Below, piece by piece: positions 10,770 through 22,451 of a DNA stretch of 64,000 bases. The notes below the pieces were generated by a model, which saw only the letters and a program-made list of their open reading frames with translations, did not search any database and was not told where the DNA came from. Both the position numbers and the translations under genes were made by a program. Position 1 is the first letter of the stretch; each line of letters starts with the position of its first letter. Source of the stretch: Pyrus communis (Eukaryota; Streptophyta; Magnoliopsida; Rosales; Rosaceae). The stretch is taken from positions 15,858,725-15,922,724 of the forward strand of contig NC_084808.1 in assembly GCF_963583255.1 (NCBI RefSeq), written 5' to 3'.

Positions 10770-11000
10770 TGTAACATATATGCACCAACTTGAGGGGGAG
10801 TGTTGACTTGTATAGTTTCCTATAATTTAGGATTTCCTAGTTTATGATGGAGCTCGTGTAATTTGGGATAAATCTCTTTGTAATCTCTTGTAATTATTCT
10901 TTCCTATTTGGTTAGAATTAAGATTGTATATTATACCTCTTTCTAAAAAGAATAAACATATCATTCAAAGCATTCTCTTTCTTTTTCATTCACCTTCGGT
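10770..11000 (+). mobile_element. 3' end of Copia B: last codons, PPT and LTR
   Basis: Joining 4805 to 10775 continues the pol frame as GMCN-IYAPT and a TGA stop. A textbook polypurine tract TTGAGGGGGAG (10790-10800) follows, and then the LTR start TGTTGACTTG at 10801. An AATAAA-like AAGAATAAACAT lies near 10950. The right LTR end is unclear; CATTCA near 10992 or GTTGCA near 11024 are candidates. No second LTR is in the window for comparison. Confidence 0.75.
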
Positions 11001-11024
11001 GGCAGTGTGTTTCTTGATGTTGCA

Positions 11025-12710
11025 TTGGGTATTCACCAATCATGCAAGTGATAGCTAGTGCTCACCTGCTCAAACTAGTATTATTACCCTATACCGATTT
11101 GATTAGAAAGAAAATTAATCGGCACATGGTTTATTACATTCCATATATGTTTCCAGTTTCCAGTTTCCAGTTTCATACTCTTTGTACATTATCTGTCTCT
11201 TTCAGGATTGTTGGGGACTAAAAATCCACCCTCCCATTGTTTTTGACTGGTTTCGCGACTCTCTCAATTATACCACCGTTTAAAGCCATCATTTCTTTTT
11301 ATTTTTGTCAAATTTAAAGGCATCATGCAGGTTGAACTTTCTCAAAAGGAGACGTCAGCTGGAAAATGATTGCACAAGAACATCTTTTAAGGGCTCCTAA
11401 ATGAGTTTTTACCAAATTTTAGAGAGGATTGGAAACATCTCTAATCACACTCTCTATCAATCTTCTAAGGTAAAAATTCTCCTAGAAGCTCTTAAATTCA
11501 GGAGTGAGAAGGGAGTTTCTAGCAGTAATTACTAATATTTTATTTAAAAACTTTATCCCTGATGATCTACAATTATTATGATTCTCTAAACTAGAGAGTA
11601 TGATTAGAGTTAAAAAAAATTCAGGAAGCTCCTAAATTAACTTTATAATCTTTAATCGTTGTAGATAAAATTTAACTAAAAATTAGAGAATATAACTAGA
11701 GATGCTCTTAAGTTTGCAAAACTTCGACAGTTTCCTTTTACTTTTTATCATCTTTTTTTCATTTTGCAATATAGTACGATGATCAACATAATTTTCTAAA
11801 CTTATATTATTCAGAGATAAGTTTTGTAAAAATTAAGCCAAATTCGCAACTATTCAGCCATTTTATTAACTATGTGATAAATTGGGTATAATTTTTAATT
11901 TATTAAATTTTTGCTCATATGAAGGTTGAAAATAAATCACACGTTGAGAGAAAATGCATTTTGGCTTTCACGTAATTTGTGTTACTCTTCATATTACTAA
12001 TTAGTTTTATAGTGGAACCTTAACTTCTTTCATGTCAACAGAGACAGATTGTCTCATGTGTGAAGCTCAACAGTTGCTTCACGTCACCCAATTTGAGTTA
12101 TCCAAGTATTTACCTTGAAAATCGACCGCAAGTGAGAAGACGTGTTGAGAATAAATCCATTGCATAAACTTAACCAAGTTGAATTACTTCCCGCATTACT
12201 AATTGATTTTATATTTAAATCTTTAACTTCCTTCAGTGAAGCTGGTCCAGAAGATATATGATTACTATGATCAAGACACGATACCAGATGAAACGAAGGG
12301 AAAAGGAAAAATGAAAAATGGTTAACATTTCTTTTCAGATGCTTGTTGAGATTTCTCTAAAAAGGTGAAGCACTAAAGACCAATGGGCTGAGGCAGCCAT
12401 GTAGTTTAGGTTGGATGCAGGGGCTATAATAGCACGCGGCTAAAATGCTACTAGAGGTGACAACTAAATTAGGATACTGTTGGTTGGTATTGATAAAGGG
12501 GGTGATACTTGCACAAAAAAAGAAAGAAAGAACAAAAAAAAAAAAAAACGCACACTGCTTTCTCACTTAAGTTAGTGTGGTTGGTATTGAGTTTTTAAAT
12601 TTATTTTTGTGCAACATTAATACAAAGAAATAAACTAATTTTCAATTTTTCATATAATGATAGGACCCATAAATCTGAGGACAGATTCTGCCACTAACGG
12701 GAAGAAGGCC
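11025..12710. other. Intergenic, no gene seen
   Basis: The stretch is AT-rich with no supported coding sequence. Between about 11370 and 11710 the words CATCTCTAATCACACTCTCT and, in reverse complement near the other end, AGAGTATGATTAGAG form a loose inverted arrangement typical of an old MITE. No clean terminal repeat or target duplication could be fixed. Confidence 0.5.
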
Positions 12711-12870
12711 TATAGAAACTGAGATATTCTCTATAAAAGATTGCTTTTCATTGATTTGAATAATTATGACAGTATAAGAAGATATGTATAGCCACATGCT
12801 TATTACATTAGTACCCCTAACTTCTATAACTAATTACATAATTACCACAACTAACTGTTTATTGTTATAG
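12711..12870 (-). repeat. 3' LTR of Copia D
   Basis: Plus-strand AAACTGAGATATTCTCT through ACAACTAACTGTTTATTGTT aligns along its length with 18148-18309, with a handful of substitutions. Confidence 0.85.
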
Positions 12871-12875
12871 CTAAA

Positions 12876-15320
12876 CTAGCTTTTAGATAGAGATTTAGTG
12901 TGAATGCCAGCCAACTGATCTTGATTGCAAACAAATTGAACTTTGATGAGATGAGCCAAGACCAACTCCCTGATATAATGATAGTCGATTTCCACGTGTT
13001 TGGTTCTGGCATGAAACATCGGATTTGAAGCAAGTAAGATGGTTGAAATGTTGTCACACCATAAGGTAGGAACCTGAGATAGTGGGAAACCAATGTCACG
13101 AAAGATTTTGCAGATCCAAGTAAGTTCAGTAGCTGTGTGTGCTAGACAACGGTATTTAGCTTTAATGGATGATCGCGCAACAATGGATTGTTTCTTGGCA
13201 TTCCAACTAATAAGGTCGATCCCAAAAAGACACAATAACCACTAGTGGAGCGTCTGTCAAAAGTACAATCGGCCCAGTCAACATCAGAGAAGGCAGTGAG
13301 TTTGGTAGCACCTTTTTTGAACCAAAGTCCTTCAGATACAATGCCTTTAAGATATCGAAGAACCCTTTTTGTAGCTTGCATGTGTTGTTCTCGAGGAGCA
13401 TGCATGAACTGATAGATTTGATTAATTGCAAAAGAAAGATATGGGCGTGTCCATGTTAAATACTATAAACCACCAACAATGGACCTGTACTTAGTTGGAT
13501 TGGAAAGAATAGGGCCTGTATGATCAAGTTTCTTTGAGCCAAGTGGAGTATAACAAGGCTTAGCACCATCCATATTGGTTTTTCTAAGAAGATCCAGTAC
13601 ATACATAGTTTGATGAAGGAAGATGCCTGCAGAAGACCGTTGAACTTCTAATCCCAAAAAGTAGAGCAATGGACCCAAATCTTTGACTGGAAAAATAGCA
13701 CTAAGTTTTTGAATGAACAGAGTGCATAAAGAAGGATTAGGACTAGTGACTAATATGTCATCAACATAGACTAGTACCATGACTAGAGAAGGACCGTTGA
13801 AAACAAACAATGAGGCATCTAAAGAAGACTACACAAATCCAAATTGAAGAAAAGCTTGAAAGAGTTTGTCAAACCAAGCCTATGGTACCTGTTGAAGGCC
13901 ATATAGAGATTTACTTAATTTGCATACATGATTTGGCATACTAAAATCAGTAAAACCTGGGGGTTGTTGCATATACACATCTTCTTTTAAATCCTCACAA
14001 AGAAACGCATTACTGATGTCTAATTGATTTAAAAACCAATTAAACTGCATTGCAAGTGATAAAAGTACTCTAATGGTGACTGGTTTAGCAACAAGACTGA
14101 AGGTCTTTTGAAAATCAATGCTTTCTTGCTGGTGACATCCCTTTGCTACCAAACGAGCTTTAAATCTCTCAACAGTACCATCATGCTTTTTCTTTATTCT
14201 GAAAACCCACTTGCAACCAGCAATATTTTGGGAGGAAGATAGAGGAACTAAGGTCCAAGTACCTGTTAATTGCAAGGCATTGAATTCATCTTTCATGACG
14301 AATCTCCAGTGAGCATGTTTAGATGCTTGCAGGTATGTAGTTGGGACAAAATCAATATCTGGAAGTGGATGCTTGGTAGCTGCATATACTTTGGGCTTAT
14401 GTATACCAGCTTTGGAATGAGTGATCATGGGATGAGTATTACCAGGAGGCATTAGTATAGATGTGTCACTTAAAGAAAGTGGTATAGAACTTGTAGAATC
14501 ATGATAAAGTATTCCCAATGATAGAACTTGAAGAGGTAGAACCTAAATTTGATCTCAAAATTGGAACAGAGAACTCAAGATCCATAGTAGCTAAAGCAGA
14601 TTCTGGAAGTGAAGCAGTGCCTTTAGGAAAGGATTGAAAAAGATATGTAGTTTCATCAAACTGCACATGTCTTGAAATATAGATTATGCTAGTTATTGGG
14701 TCAAGACATCTATAACCCTTTTGTTGTAAACTAAACCCTAAAAAGACATAGCTTTTTCTTGTTGCATCCAACTTTGAATGAACATAGAGCTTGAACCATG
14801 GGAAACAACTGCATCCAAAGACTTTTAGTCTTGAACAATCTGGTGGCTTATGAAAAAGGAATTCCCAAGGAGATTGAGGTATCCAAGAGATTGGCAACTT
14901 GTCAATGAGATACACAACAATGGAGAAAGCCTCCACCCAACAAAGATGTGGAACATTATAAGCAACAAGTAAGGTTCTGGCAGTTTCCACAAAGTGTATG
15001 TGCTTTCTTTTAGCATAACCATTCTGTTCAGGGGTGTGGGGACAACTTAATTGATGAAGAATACCATGATTACAAAGAAAAGACTTAAACATAGTACCAA
15101 AGAATTCACCCCCTGAATCTAAACGCACAATCTTGATTTTATTGCTAAGTAAATTTTCTACATAATGTTTGAATACAACAAAAGTAGAATAGGCATCAGA
15201 CTTTGCCTTTAAGGGAAATAGCCAACTATATCTACTACAATCATCAACTAACAACAAGTAGTATTTGAAACCACTAGGTGAAGTAATAGAGGCAGGACCC
15301 CAAAGATCACAGTGAAGCAA
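12876..15320 (-). pseudogene. Copia D pol: integrase, RT, RNase H
   Basis: Reading leftward, the integrase core is clear: MLHCDLWGPA, VRLDSGGEF and HTPEQNGYAKRKHIHF supply the D, D and E positions (15320 to about 15000). The C-terminal region LKVFGCSCFPWFKLY...GYRCLDP follows. RT motifs are TWTLVPL, GCKWVFRIK, FKARLVAKG, ISNAFLCEDL, KSLYGLQQ and LVYVDDILV (near 13750). RNase H follows as FSDVDWADCTFDRRSTSGY and ends with TKHVEIDYHYIRE and HTKSLSKS. Stops fall after QVP (near 13878), before SSLDASLF (near 13830) and at about 13463, and the frame shifts near 13230. The protein is not functional. Confidence 0.9.
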
Positions 15321-15525
15321 TTGTAAGCTATGAGTGGTTGTAGAGCTAGAAGATCCAAAAGGAAGTTTGTGGTTTTCAATCTAAACAGAAAATATCAACA
15401 GTAACCTTGCCTTGCATTGCAAGTTTATCGCTGGAAATAACCTTTCGAAAGAAAGAAGAAGATGGATAACCAAATCTTCGATGCCAAACCTTCATAGGAG
15501 TTTTGACACTTATTAGAGCAGATGG

Positions 15526-16480
15526 TTATGAAGTAGTGTGATGATTGGATCCTTGAAATGGATAAAATTCATCTTTAACTCGTCCCTGCAAAAGCATCTT
15601 CCTCGAAACACGATCCTTTACAGTGGATCCGTCAAGGTCAAGTGTCAAAGAACAATTATTGTCTTTGAGAAATTGGTAAGCAGACAATAAATGGTGTTTC
15701 ATATGAGGGACATGCAATACATTGCTCAACTTAAAGGAAGTATGAGATGTATTTAAAGAAGAGGAACAAATATTATGGATAGACAGACCTTTACCATCTC
15801 CTACGTAGTAGGGAGAGGAAACCGAGAGATTGGCAATGTCATTTGTGATATGTGAAGTAGCTCCAGAGTCCAATAGCCAAGATGGAGAAGGTTTGGATGA
15901 GTAATGAGCACACAAAGCAGCAAGTTTGGTTGGTGTTACCCTTCCAAAGATCTTAGGATTCATCCTGTCAAAGTAGTCAATGGCTTCGTGGCTAGTAGAA
16001 CCACAGATTTGACATGTGTTCTTGCTACTAGATGAAGATGAAGAACATTGATAGTTAGACCTGGAGCCTTGATAAGTAGAACGATTTTGACCTCCACGAT
16101 TGTGGCCTTTGAAATTACAACGATTGGTACTGTAATTGTGATTCCCTTGTGTTGGAATTGCGATTATGTCTCCCTCGATTTGAATTATAACGAAAGGAAT
16201 ATTGAAGTGGCTAATTGTATGCAGCAAAGGCCTGTGGATGAGGCGTTGGCAACAATGGTGCCTGAGACTGGACAAAAAGGCCTGAAATGGCTCAGTGGCA
16301 GAGGAAGAAATTGTTTGCTTGCGACGAGCCAGGGAAATTTCTATGGTGAGCAGCAGACCATGCAATTCATCAAAAAAAAGTAGAAGACAACCGAAGAGAA
16401 GTAGAAGACAACCGAAACATGATTGTGTCAATGAACGACTCGAATTCATCATGGAAACCCTGAAGTGTTGCTGCACTTAG
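15526..16480 (-). pseudogene. Copia D gag C-terminus, zinc knuckle and protease
   Basis: The reading frame downstream of the hAT insertion contains CQICGSTSHEAIDYF, a CCHC zinc knuckle in which the last Cys is replaced by Tyr, and WLLDSGATSHIT, the aspartic protease active site (D-S-G intact, near 15875). HVPHMKHHLLS and the GRVKDEFYPF tail belong to the pre-integrase region. The N-terminal part of this open frame (to about 16300) is out of phase with normal Gag and includes a short tandem duplication, GTAGAAGACAACCGAA, at 16380-16412. Confidence 0.82.
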
Positions 16481-16484
16481 GTCA

Positions 16485-17465
16485 CGATCGAATAGAGGTG
16501 GGTTCGAAAAACCGAAAACAAAAAAAAAAAACCGAATCAAACCAAACCAAATTCTTTTGGTTCAGTTTCGGTTTCAGTGGTCTAGAAACCAAATCAAACC
16601 GAACCGAATTGAATTGATTAAATTAATATTTTTTTATTTTATTTATTTAATTATCCGTTTTGGATATTATTTTCTAAACCCAATTTGTAAACCCAAATGT
16701 GCTAAGCCCACTGTATTGCCAAACTTTAAGAACAAAATATTAAAAAAAGCTTTTAGAAACTCTAAACCTTAACCTATTATTTCTCCCCCTTCTTTTATTT
16801 CACCCTAGCCACACCTTACCATCTCTCCATCTTCTTTCTTTCTTTTTCTTTTATGTGTCTCTCTTTCATTTCTTTCTCTTGGACTCCAGCCGCACTTTCA
16901 TTCTTCTCTTCCTTTTTTCTTTCCTCCCCAGGCGGACCTTCATTCTGTTTTGCTCTCTAATCATCCTCTTCTTTCTTTTCTTTTTTCTCCCTCTTCATAT
17001 TTTGCTGCATCAATAGCAGCCCACAAGTCCTACAAACCCTAAACTTTGTCCACACTTGCCGAGTGAAACCCCAAAGAAAAAGAGTAAGCCAGTTTACAGA
17101 TTTTATTCGATTTTTGTGTTGTAAGGTTGTTAGTTATTTAAACTTGGATGTTTATTTTAAGTTTGGACTTTGGAAGACTTGATTGATGATTCTAGTTGAA
17201 CTTTAAATGTTTATTTTCATTGTCTTTGATTCTAGTTGGAATGCTTATGTTATGATTGTGTTGGAGATGTTAAATTTTTAGATTTCAATTATTTTTCATT
17301 TTTTGAAAAAAAAACAAAAAAACAAAAAAAACCAAAACCAAACTGAAACCGAACCGAAAAAAAAAAACCAAACTGAAGAAAAAGAACCAAACCGAAATTT
17401 TGGTTCAATTTCGATTTTGGCAAAAAACCAAATCGATTTAAACCAAACCCAGCCCTACGATCGAA
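16485..17465. repeat. 8-bp target-site duplication CGATCGAA of the hAT insertion
   Basis: CGATCGAA occupies 16485-16492 and 17458-17465, immediately outside the inserted element. It is a perfect 8-bp match, the length hAT transposases produce. Confidence 0.9.
16493..17457. mobile_element. Non-autonomous hAT-type transposon (965 bp)
   Basis: The ends read TAGAGGTGGGTT and, in reverse complement, TAGGGCTGGGTT, matching the TAGGG-TGGG termini common in plant hAT elements. The element sits in Copia D gag with a perfect 8-bp target duplication. Subterminal stretches are full of AACCGAA and TTCGGTTT words in opposite orientations. No transposase is seen, and the centre is T- and C-rich non-coding sequence, so it depends on an outside enzyme. 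Confidence 0.88.
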
Positions 17466-17472
17466 CATAGTT

Positions 17473-18003
17473 GTACCAGCAGCGGTAAGAGAATTCGAAA
17501 TTTCCTTGATTTGTTGGAGATATTCTGAGATTGATTGAGAGCATTTCTAAATTAACTGAAGACGAGAACGGAGTTGGTGGATATGAGCATCAGAAACGCC
17601 ACCAAAACGTTTTTCAAGTTTCTGTCATAGCTCTTGAGATGTGGATACACAGACCATGAAAAGAATTAGGTCTTCAAAAAGCATCGAATTTAGCCAGATT
17701 AAAAGATTTTCATCTTTCTCAAACCACTGCTCAAAAGCTGGATTCAGAGATCGATCAGGGAGAAGTGGAGCCAGACATAGCTCAGTGCCATCAATAAGGC
17801 CAAAAAGCTTGTATTTGCGCTGGATCAGGGCAAAAAAACGCATGTCGTGGTATATAATTAGTGCACTTGAGTTTGATTGGCACCATGCTACCGATACTCT
17901 GGATCGTAAGAGACACATATGAATTCTGAGGTTGAGAGGAGGAATTAGGGTTTGGTAATGGCGGTGAGTTCATCGGAGACGATGATTTAGAGGGGGAGGC
18001 CAT
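17473..18003 (-). pseudogene. gag: Copia D gag N-terminus
   Basis: The likely start is the Met at 18001-18003 (MASPSKSSSPMNSPPLPNP). IQSIGSMVPIKL follows, then in another frame YKLFGLIDGTELCLAPLLPD and WFEKDENLLIWLNSMLFEDL, which are hallmark sequences of plant Copia Gag (UBN2 family region). At least one frameshift lies near 17830 and a stop near 17625. The rest of Gag lies beyond the hAT insertion. Confidence 0.85.
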
Positions 18004-18147
18004 GACATACAAAGGCAAGGGTTGAGATAAGAGAGGAAGAATCACAAATCGGAGACAGAAATTAATTGAGAAATGGAGAAATTGATCAAGAAATCGAGTC
18101 GGTGAGCGAATGAGGATCAACATCGTGAGGCAGATGTCGAGGTACCA

Positions 18148-18309
18148 TATAAAAACTGAGATATTCTCTGTAAAATATTGCTTTTCATTGATTTGAATAA
18201 TTATGACAGTACAAGAAGATATGTATAGCCACATGCTTATTACACTAGTACCCCTAACTTCTATAACTAATTACATAATTACCACAACTAACTATTTACT
18301 ATTATAACA
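18148..18309 (-). repeat. 5' LTR of Copia D
   Basis: This pairs with 12711-12870. On the minus strand it begins TGTTATAATAGTAAATAG and ends CTCAGTTTTTATA. Confidence 0.85.
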
Positions 18310-18606
18310 AACTAGTGACTAGTTTGGATGACTTAGCATCTGTCTTTTTTTTTTTTTTTTTTTTGAAAACTAGCATCTGTCTTAATAAGGCCTTCTTCCA
18401 TCACTAATACCATCAGATATTTTAATTCTGCTTTACTTATAAAGCTTAAAAATGAAGATTCATGAATCGTATCAGGGACTTGGACTACATTTCCTCTAAA
18501 AAAAAACTTGAGTTTATTGACAAATTTCCTCGCACGAAGACAAATGGTTCCTCCTCTATTACGAAATGTTGAATCATGCATGCTTGTCAAGCCACGCATG
18601 ATTGCA

Positions 18607-18639
18607 CCCCCGCCCCCCCCCCCCCCCCCCCCCCCCCCC
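18607..18639. repeat. Homopolymer C tract (27 uninterrupted C)
   Basis: C occupies 18613-18639 without a break, preceded by CCCCCG. The opposite strand is a G-run able to form a quadruplex. The exact length may be a sequencing or assembly estimate. Confidence 0.9.
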
Positions 18640-18771
18640 TCCTCTTCTTCCACGGACACTGTCATCGATGATAACATTGACTCAGTATACACTGTCCACA
18701 GTTTTCCAACATCAATTGTGGTTTTGAACAGTTTTAGCCCACACGATGACTGACACACACACGCGCACACA

Positions 18772-18780
18772 TACATTTCC

Positions 18781-18818
<38 letters not shown>
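18772..18818. repeat. (ATATAC)n microsatellite
   Basis: About seven units of ATACAT/ATATAC follow a short CACACACGCGCACAC stretch. Confidence 0.9.
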
Positions 18819-21170
18819 TGAATCCATGACGTTACTTAAAAATATAAAAAATAAAAAAATAAAAAACTAACACACGTTTTTGTAAGGCTCATTCCATAAT
18901 GTATATCAAGGATTTGAACAGTCCATCTTTTAAGTATTTCCTCAAATATCATGTCTACCAAAAATCACCCAAATCTAAAATCATATGATCATTGGATTAA
19001 GGGTTTAGGTTTCTCTTGTAGGATCGTGTTCGTTCATTTTCTTCACTACAAATGAATATTGGTAATAATTTTGGATTTGTCTAATTTTTTGCAATGATGA
19101 TCTATAAATGATGTTCGAAAAGATAGACATCGGATCGTTGAAATTCATTACAAAGTGATCCTGTAAAAATGTGTGTAAAAAATTATATAAAAAAATAATG
19201 TTACAAATCCGCTCTTTTATATATATAACAAAAAATGAAATGAAAAGGAAAAGAACTGGGTCCTTGTTAATATACTGAGATCGACCAATATTCATGGATT
19301 CAGTTTTTGTTGATTCGTATGACTGAATGATATAGGTCATATGCAAGATCTAACTGCTGAAATCTTTATATACAAAATCTAGTCGTTTTTATGAACACAG
19401 TGGAGTGATACGTATTCATATAGGACAAAAAGTTGTGGTATTTGAAAACATGGCAATAAAGAGAAACTTGGGAAAAAGCATGTATGTATGCAAATTCGCT
19501 CACTCAGCAAGAATGCATGGGGATGGCAAAATAATGCTTATTATTACAGGGACAAAGGCATAATTGGGTTGGGAAAGTTGAGATAGCACAAAGAGACTTT
19601 TTTCCTTCTTGCATTTCCATGTGCACTCGTAGCTATGTAGAGATGGTACATGTTTAAGGAAGCTGGTGCTTGGTGTTGGTGGAGGGGTCTCATGACAATG
19701 CACGCACATGCTCATACAATGACATCCCATGTGTTGGAAGTGAAGGGGTCCATATCTATGACTAACTTTAAAGTTGTTAATTAACAATGTTGGCCCTTGG
19801 TTTTTAGCCTAATTAGCATCTCTAAAAGAAATATCAAAATATTCAAATAAGTAATAACGGTAATAAAAGACAATAGTAATGTTTTATAATCAAGAAGTCA
19901 AATCTGATATGGTATGACATAAAAAGACAAATGTCTCATGCCAAATTTGACAACGGCTTCAAAAAAATTCAATTAATTATTAAATACTTTTTATTAATTT
20001 TTAATTGATTTAAAGCATTGTTTTTTGTTTCTTCTCATTACCAATGCAATATTTAAGTATTTCTATACTTTGTAATTCTTTTTCTTTCATTTCCAATACA
20101 AAGAAAATAAATATAAATTTTTATTTTATGTTTAAATTTAGCATATCGGGTAGAGAGTAAAAATTTATAAGATGTCAAAGTGACACATAAGCCTTCAAAT
20201 TTGAAGTTAAAAAGAGGCTTCAACCGATATGTTAAACCTACGTGGATTGACATATAAGAGCAATTTGAATGAGACATCAAATTTCAATTTGATGGTTGAC
20301 TTAGCAATTTAACATGTGGTCAATATTATCCTTCCATCCGAGGTACCAAATTTTATTACTTCATTTATGTATTTTTTTAAACAAAAATAATAAAAGTTTG
20401 GTTGTTGTTGGTTTAACAATAATAAAATAATACTTAAATATGCTAACATTTAAGGTAATGCAAGTGGAATGCCTTTGAAAATAGCAAAAATCATATTTGA
20501 AGGCAGCTTCAAATTTGACATCTCTTTGTCCATGTCAGCTTAGCCTTCTTTTTCATGTCAGCTTTGACATCTCGGTTCGAGTAAATAGTACGTCATTTGT
20601 TACTGTTATATGTTTATATGTCTTTAATTATTTTATTGTGTGAGTCCTATTAATGCACCAATTATAAATCATGAAAAATTATTCTAATTGATTACATTTT
20701 AAAAATGAGTTCTACAAATATCTTATAATCAAAAAAAAAAAAAAACATATAAGTTGTAGGAAGAGAAAATTTGACGTTACTGATTCAACCATCAAATTAA
20801 TATTAAACATTTATCTTTTAACATCTCCAGTGTCACCTCTATCTAAGCATTTCCCAAATCATGGAATCCCGGTGTAAAAGATCAAAAGGCCAAAATTAAT
20901 TGTCTGTGATAGTTTAATTGGGTTAGTCCCATTAAACTATCTATTGTTAAAACTATTCACACTCGATCCATGTAATCATTGGTAGAGTTTATAAACCTTA
21001 AGAAATAATGATTGCAAGATGTATAACAGATGGCGGAGTTGATCAATAACAGCTTGAAAAGCACAAAATTGGCAATATAGTTCAAGCATTACATATTTGA
21101 GCTACGAGTTCAATCTTGGATTCTCAGCAAGCTTAGGGTTGAGGTACGGTATAAAATCATCTTTCAGTAT

Positions 21171-21314
21171 GGGTAATGCTAGGAAGATTAAATTTGCAAA
21201 CTAAATGATATGTCACCAATAGGAATGTGCACATTCATCAAACGCTTAAATAATAAACCATTCATAAACTTTCATGTCCTTTCGTTTCCAAATTTAGTCT
21301 CCCTAGCATTATCC
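21171..21314. mobile_element. MITE, 144 bp, with perfect 8-bp TSD
   Basis: Terminal inverted repeats are GGGTAATGCTAGGAAGA and, in reverse complement, GGATAATGCTAGGGAGA. TTCAGTAT flanks both sides exactly (21163-21170 and 21315-21322). An 8-bp duplication points to hAT-type mobilisation. A related copy lies at 47689-47842. Confidence 0.88.
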
Positions 21315-21815
21315 TTCAGTATGTGTTTATAGGGTTTGTATCCTTCATGTATTAAATCTATAAACCATCCCATAAATTTGGCATTTTCTTAAACGACTCG
21401 CTAACTCGATACAAATATAATGGGTTTCGAGTCAACCCGATAACTAATCGGATCGTTATCGCCTCACCCGTTAAGAACCCTTTAATGACGGATTCTTAAA
21501 GAATTTACACGCATGTAACCCGTTAAGAAAAAAGTAAGTTTGATAAGTTTGAACTACTAAAAAAACCGTACTTGTTCTACAATAGCCATGGTACTTAGTC
21601 TTGAGATTAAAACTTTCCAAAGCACATTAAAAGTACAAAGCAATTTAAAAATACCTAAGCACATTAAAAACTTAATAATAATTCATACACAAGTGTAAAA
21701 AATGTGAAAAAAAATATGCAAACACTCATGATCACATCCTCTACGCTTTGACGATGGATACATTATCGTTTGAATTTTTAAAACCCTACAAACCCTCATG
21801 AGTAATGTTTTTAGA

Positions 21816-21831
21816 GAGGGGGGGGGGGGGG
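21816..21831. repeat. Homopolymer G tract
   Basis: A run of about 14 G follows GAGAG in an AT-rich spacer. Confidence 0.85.
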
Positions 21832-22451
21832 AAGTTAAAAATAAATAAAAATTCATAATAAGTAGTGTACAAGTTGAAAATTGTGAAAGAATAATCGTTT
21901 AGATTTAAAACCCTCATAAATAATTTTTTTTGTTTCAATGAAAAATTAATAAAAATCATAATAATTAATGTAGAAGTATGCAAAATGTAAAAAATTCAAT
22001 TGCTCATTGTTGCCAGACACAGTTCAAGCTTTGTTGTGCACATGAGATTGGTTTTTTGAATAAATAGGTAATATATATTTTATATAACATAGTACTATTG
22101 TTTTATTTCTTTTCAAAATTATTTTTGGTAAACTTCTAATAATTTGGATGGTTTATAATGTTAGTTTTTCTATGTTTAGTTTATGTGCTAATATAGAAAG
22201 CCTTACCGAGAACATCATCAATATACCTCTTGAAGACAATATATTAGGTCCAAATTCCAATACTATTTTCCTTGGTGATTAATGAAAACTTAAGGGTTTT
22301 GCTATAAAAAAAAAAAAGTGCAAGCTTCTCATTGGCAAGGTTCTGATTTTTTAGAAAGGCGCCATAACCTTGAAAAAAAGAAACCCTTCATTTTAGGGAG
22401 TTACAATAGTTAATGACACTAATTATAGAATATTGGCCAATTGTCCGTTAT

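Larger units (their letters stand above)
2364..11000 (+). mobile_element. Decayed Ty1/Copia retrotransposon B, split by element C
   Basis: The visible part runs from the integrase C-terminus through reverse transcriptase and RNase H (2364-4805). It resumes after element C with the last codons, the polypurine tract and the 3' LTR (10770 to about 11000). The join is exact: TGTAA at 4801-4805 is repeated at 10770-10774 around the inserted element. The 5' half lies left of element A, outside the window. Several stops and frameshifts show that it is dead. Confidence 0.85.
12711..18309 (-). mobile_element. Decayed Ty1/Copia retrotransposon D
   Basis: Two short LTRs (12711-12870 and 18148-18309, about 160 bp) flank a minus-strand Copia interior in the order Gag, zinc knuckle, protease, integrase, RT, RNase H. 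The right LTR starts TGTTATAATAG on the minus strand. Next to it, TGGTACCTCGACATC fills the place of a primer-binding site but differs from the usual TGGTATCAGAGC. No matching target duplication was found (AGGCC on the left, AACTA on the right). The pol frame stops just before the left LTR and no G-rich polypurine tract is visible there, so that junction is altered. A hAT-type insertion interrupts gag. Confidence 0.88.
18310..21162. other. Intergenic with microsatellites, no gene seen
   Basis: There is no supported coding sequence. It holds poly-T at 18343-18363, a 27-base C-run and an (ATATAC)n tract, listed separately. At 18880-19200 there is a moderately GC-balanced segment (near TCGGATCGTTGAAATTCATT) that looks like a piece of an interspersed repeat. 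Confidence 0.5.

Noticed and set aside
18880..19200. Segment resembling a dispersed repeat around TCGGATCGTTGAAATTC
   Set aside because: It looks familiar from plant genomes, but no boundaries or duplications could be read, so it is only mentioned as spacer content.
19813..20840. Possible 1-kb element with AGCATCTC / GAGATGT ends
   Set aside because: The ends match poorly and no target duplication was seen.
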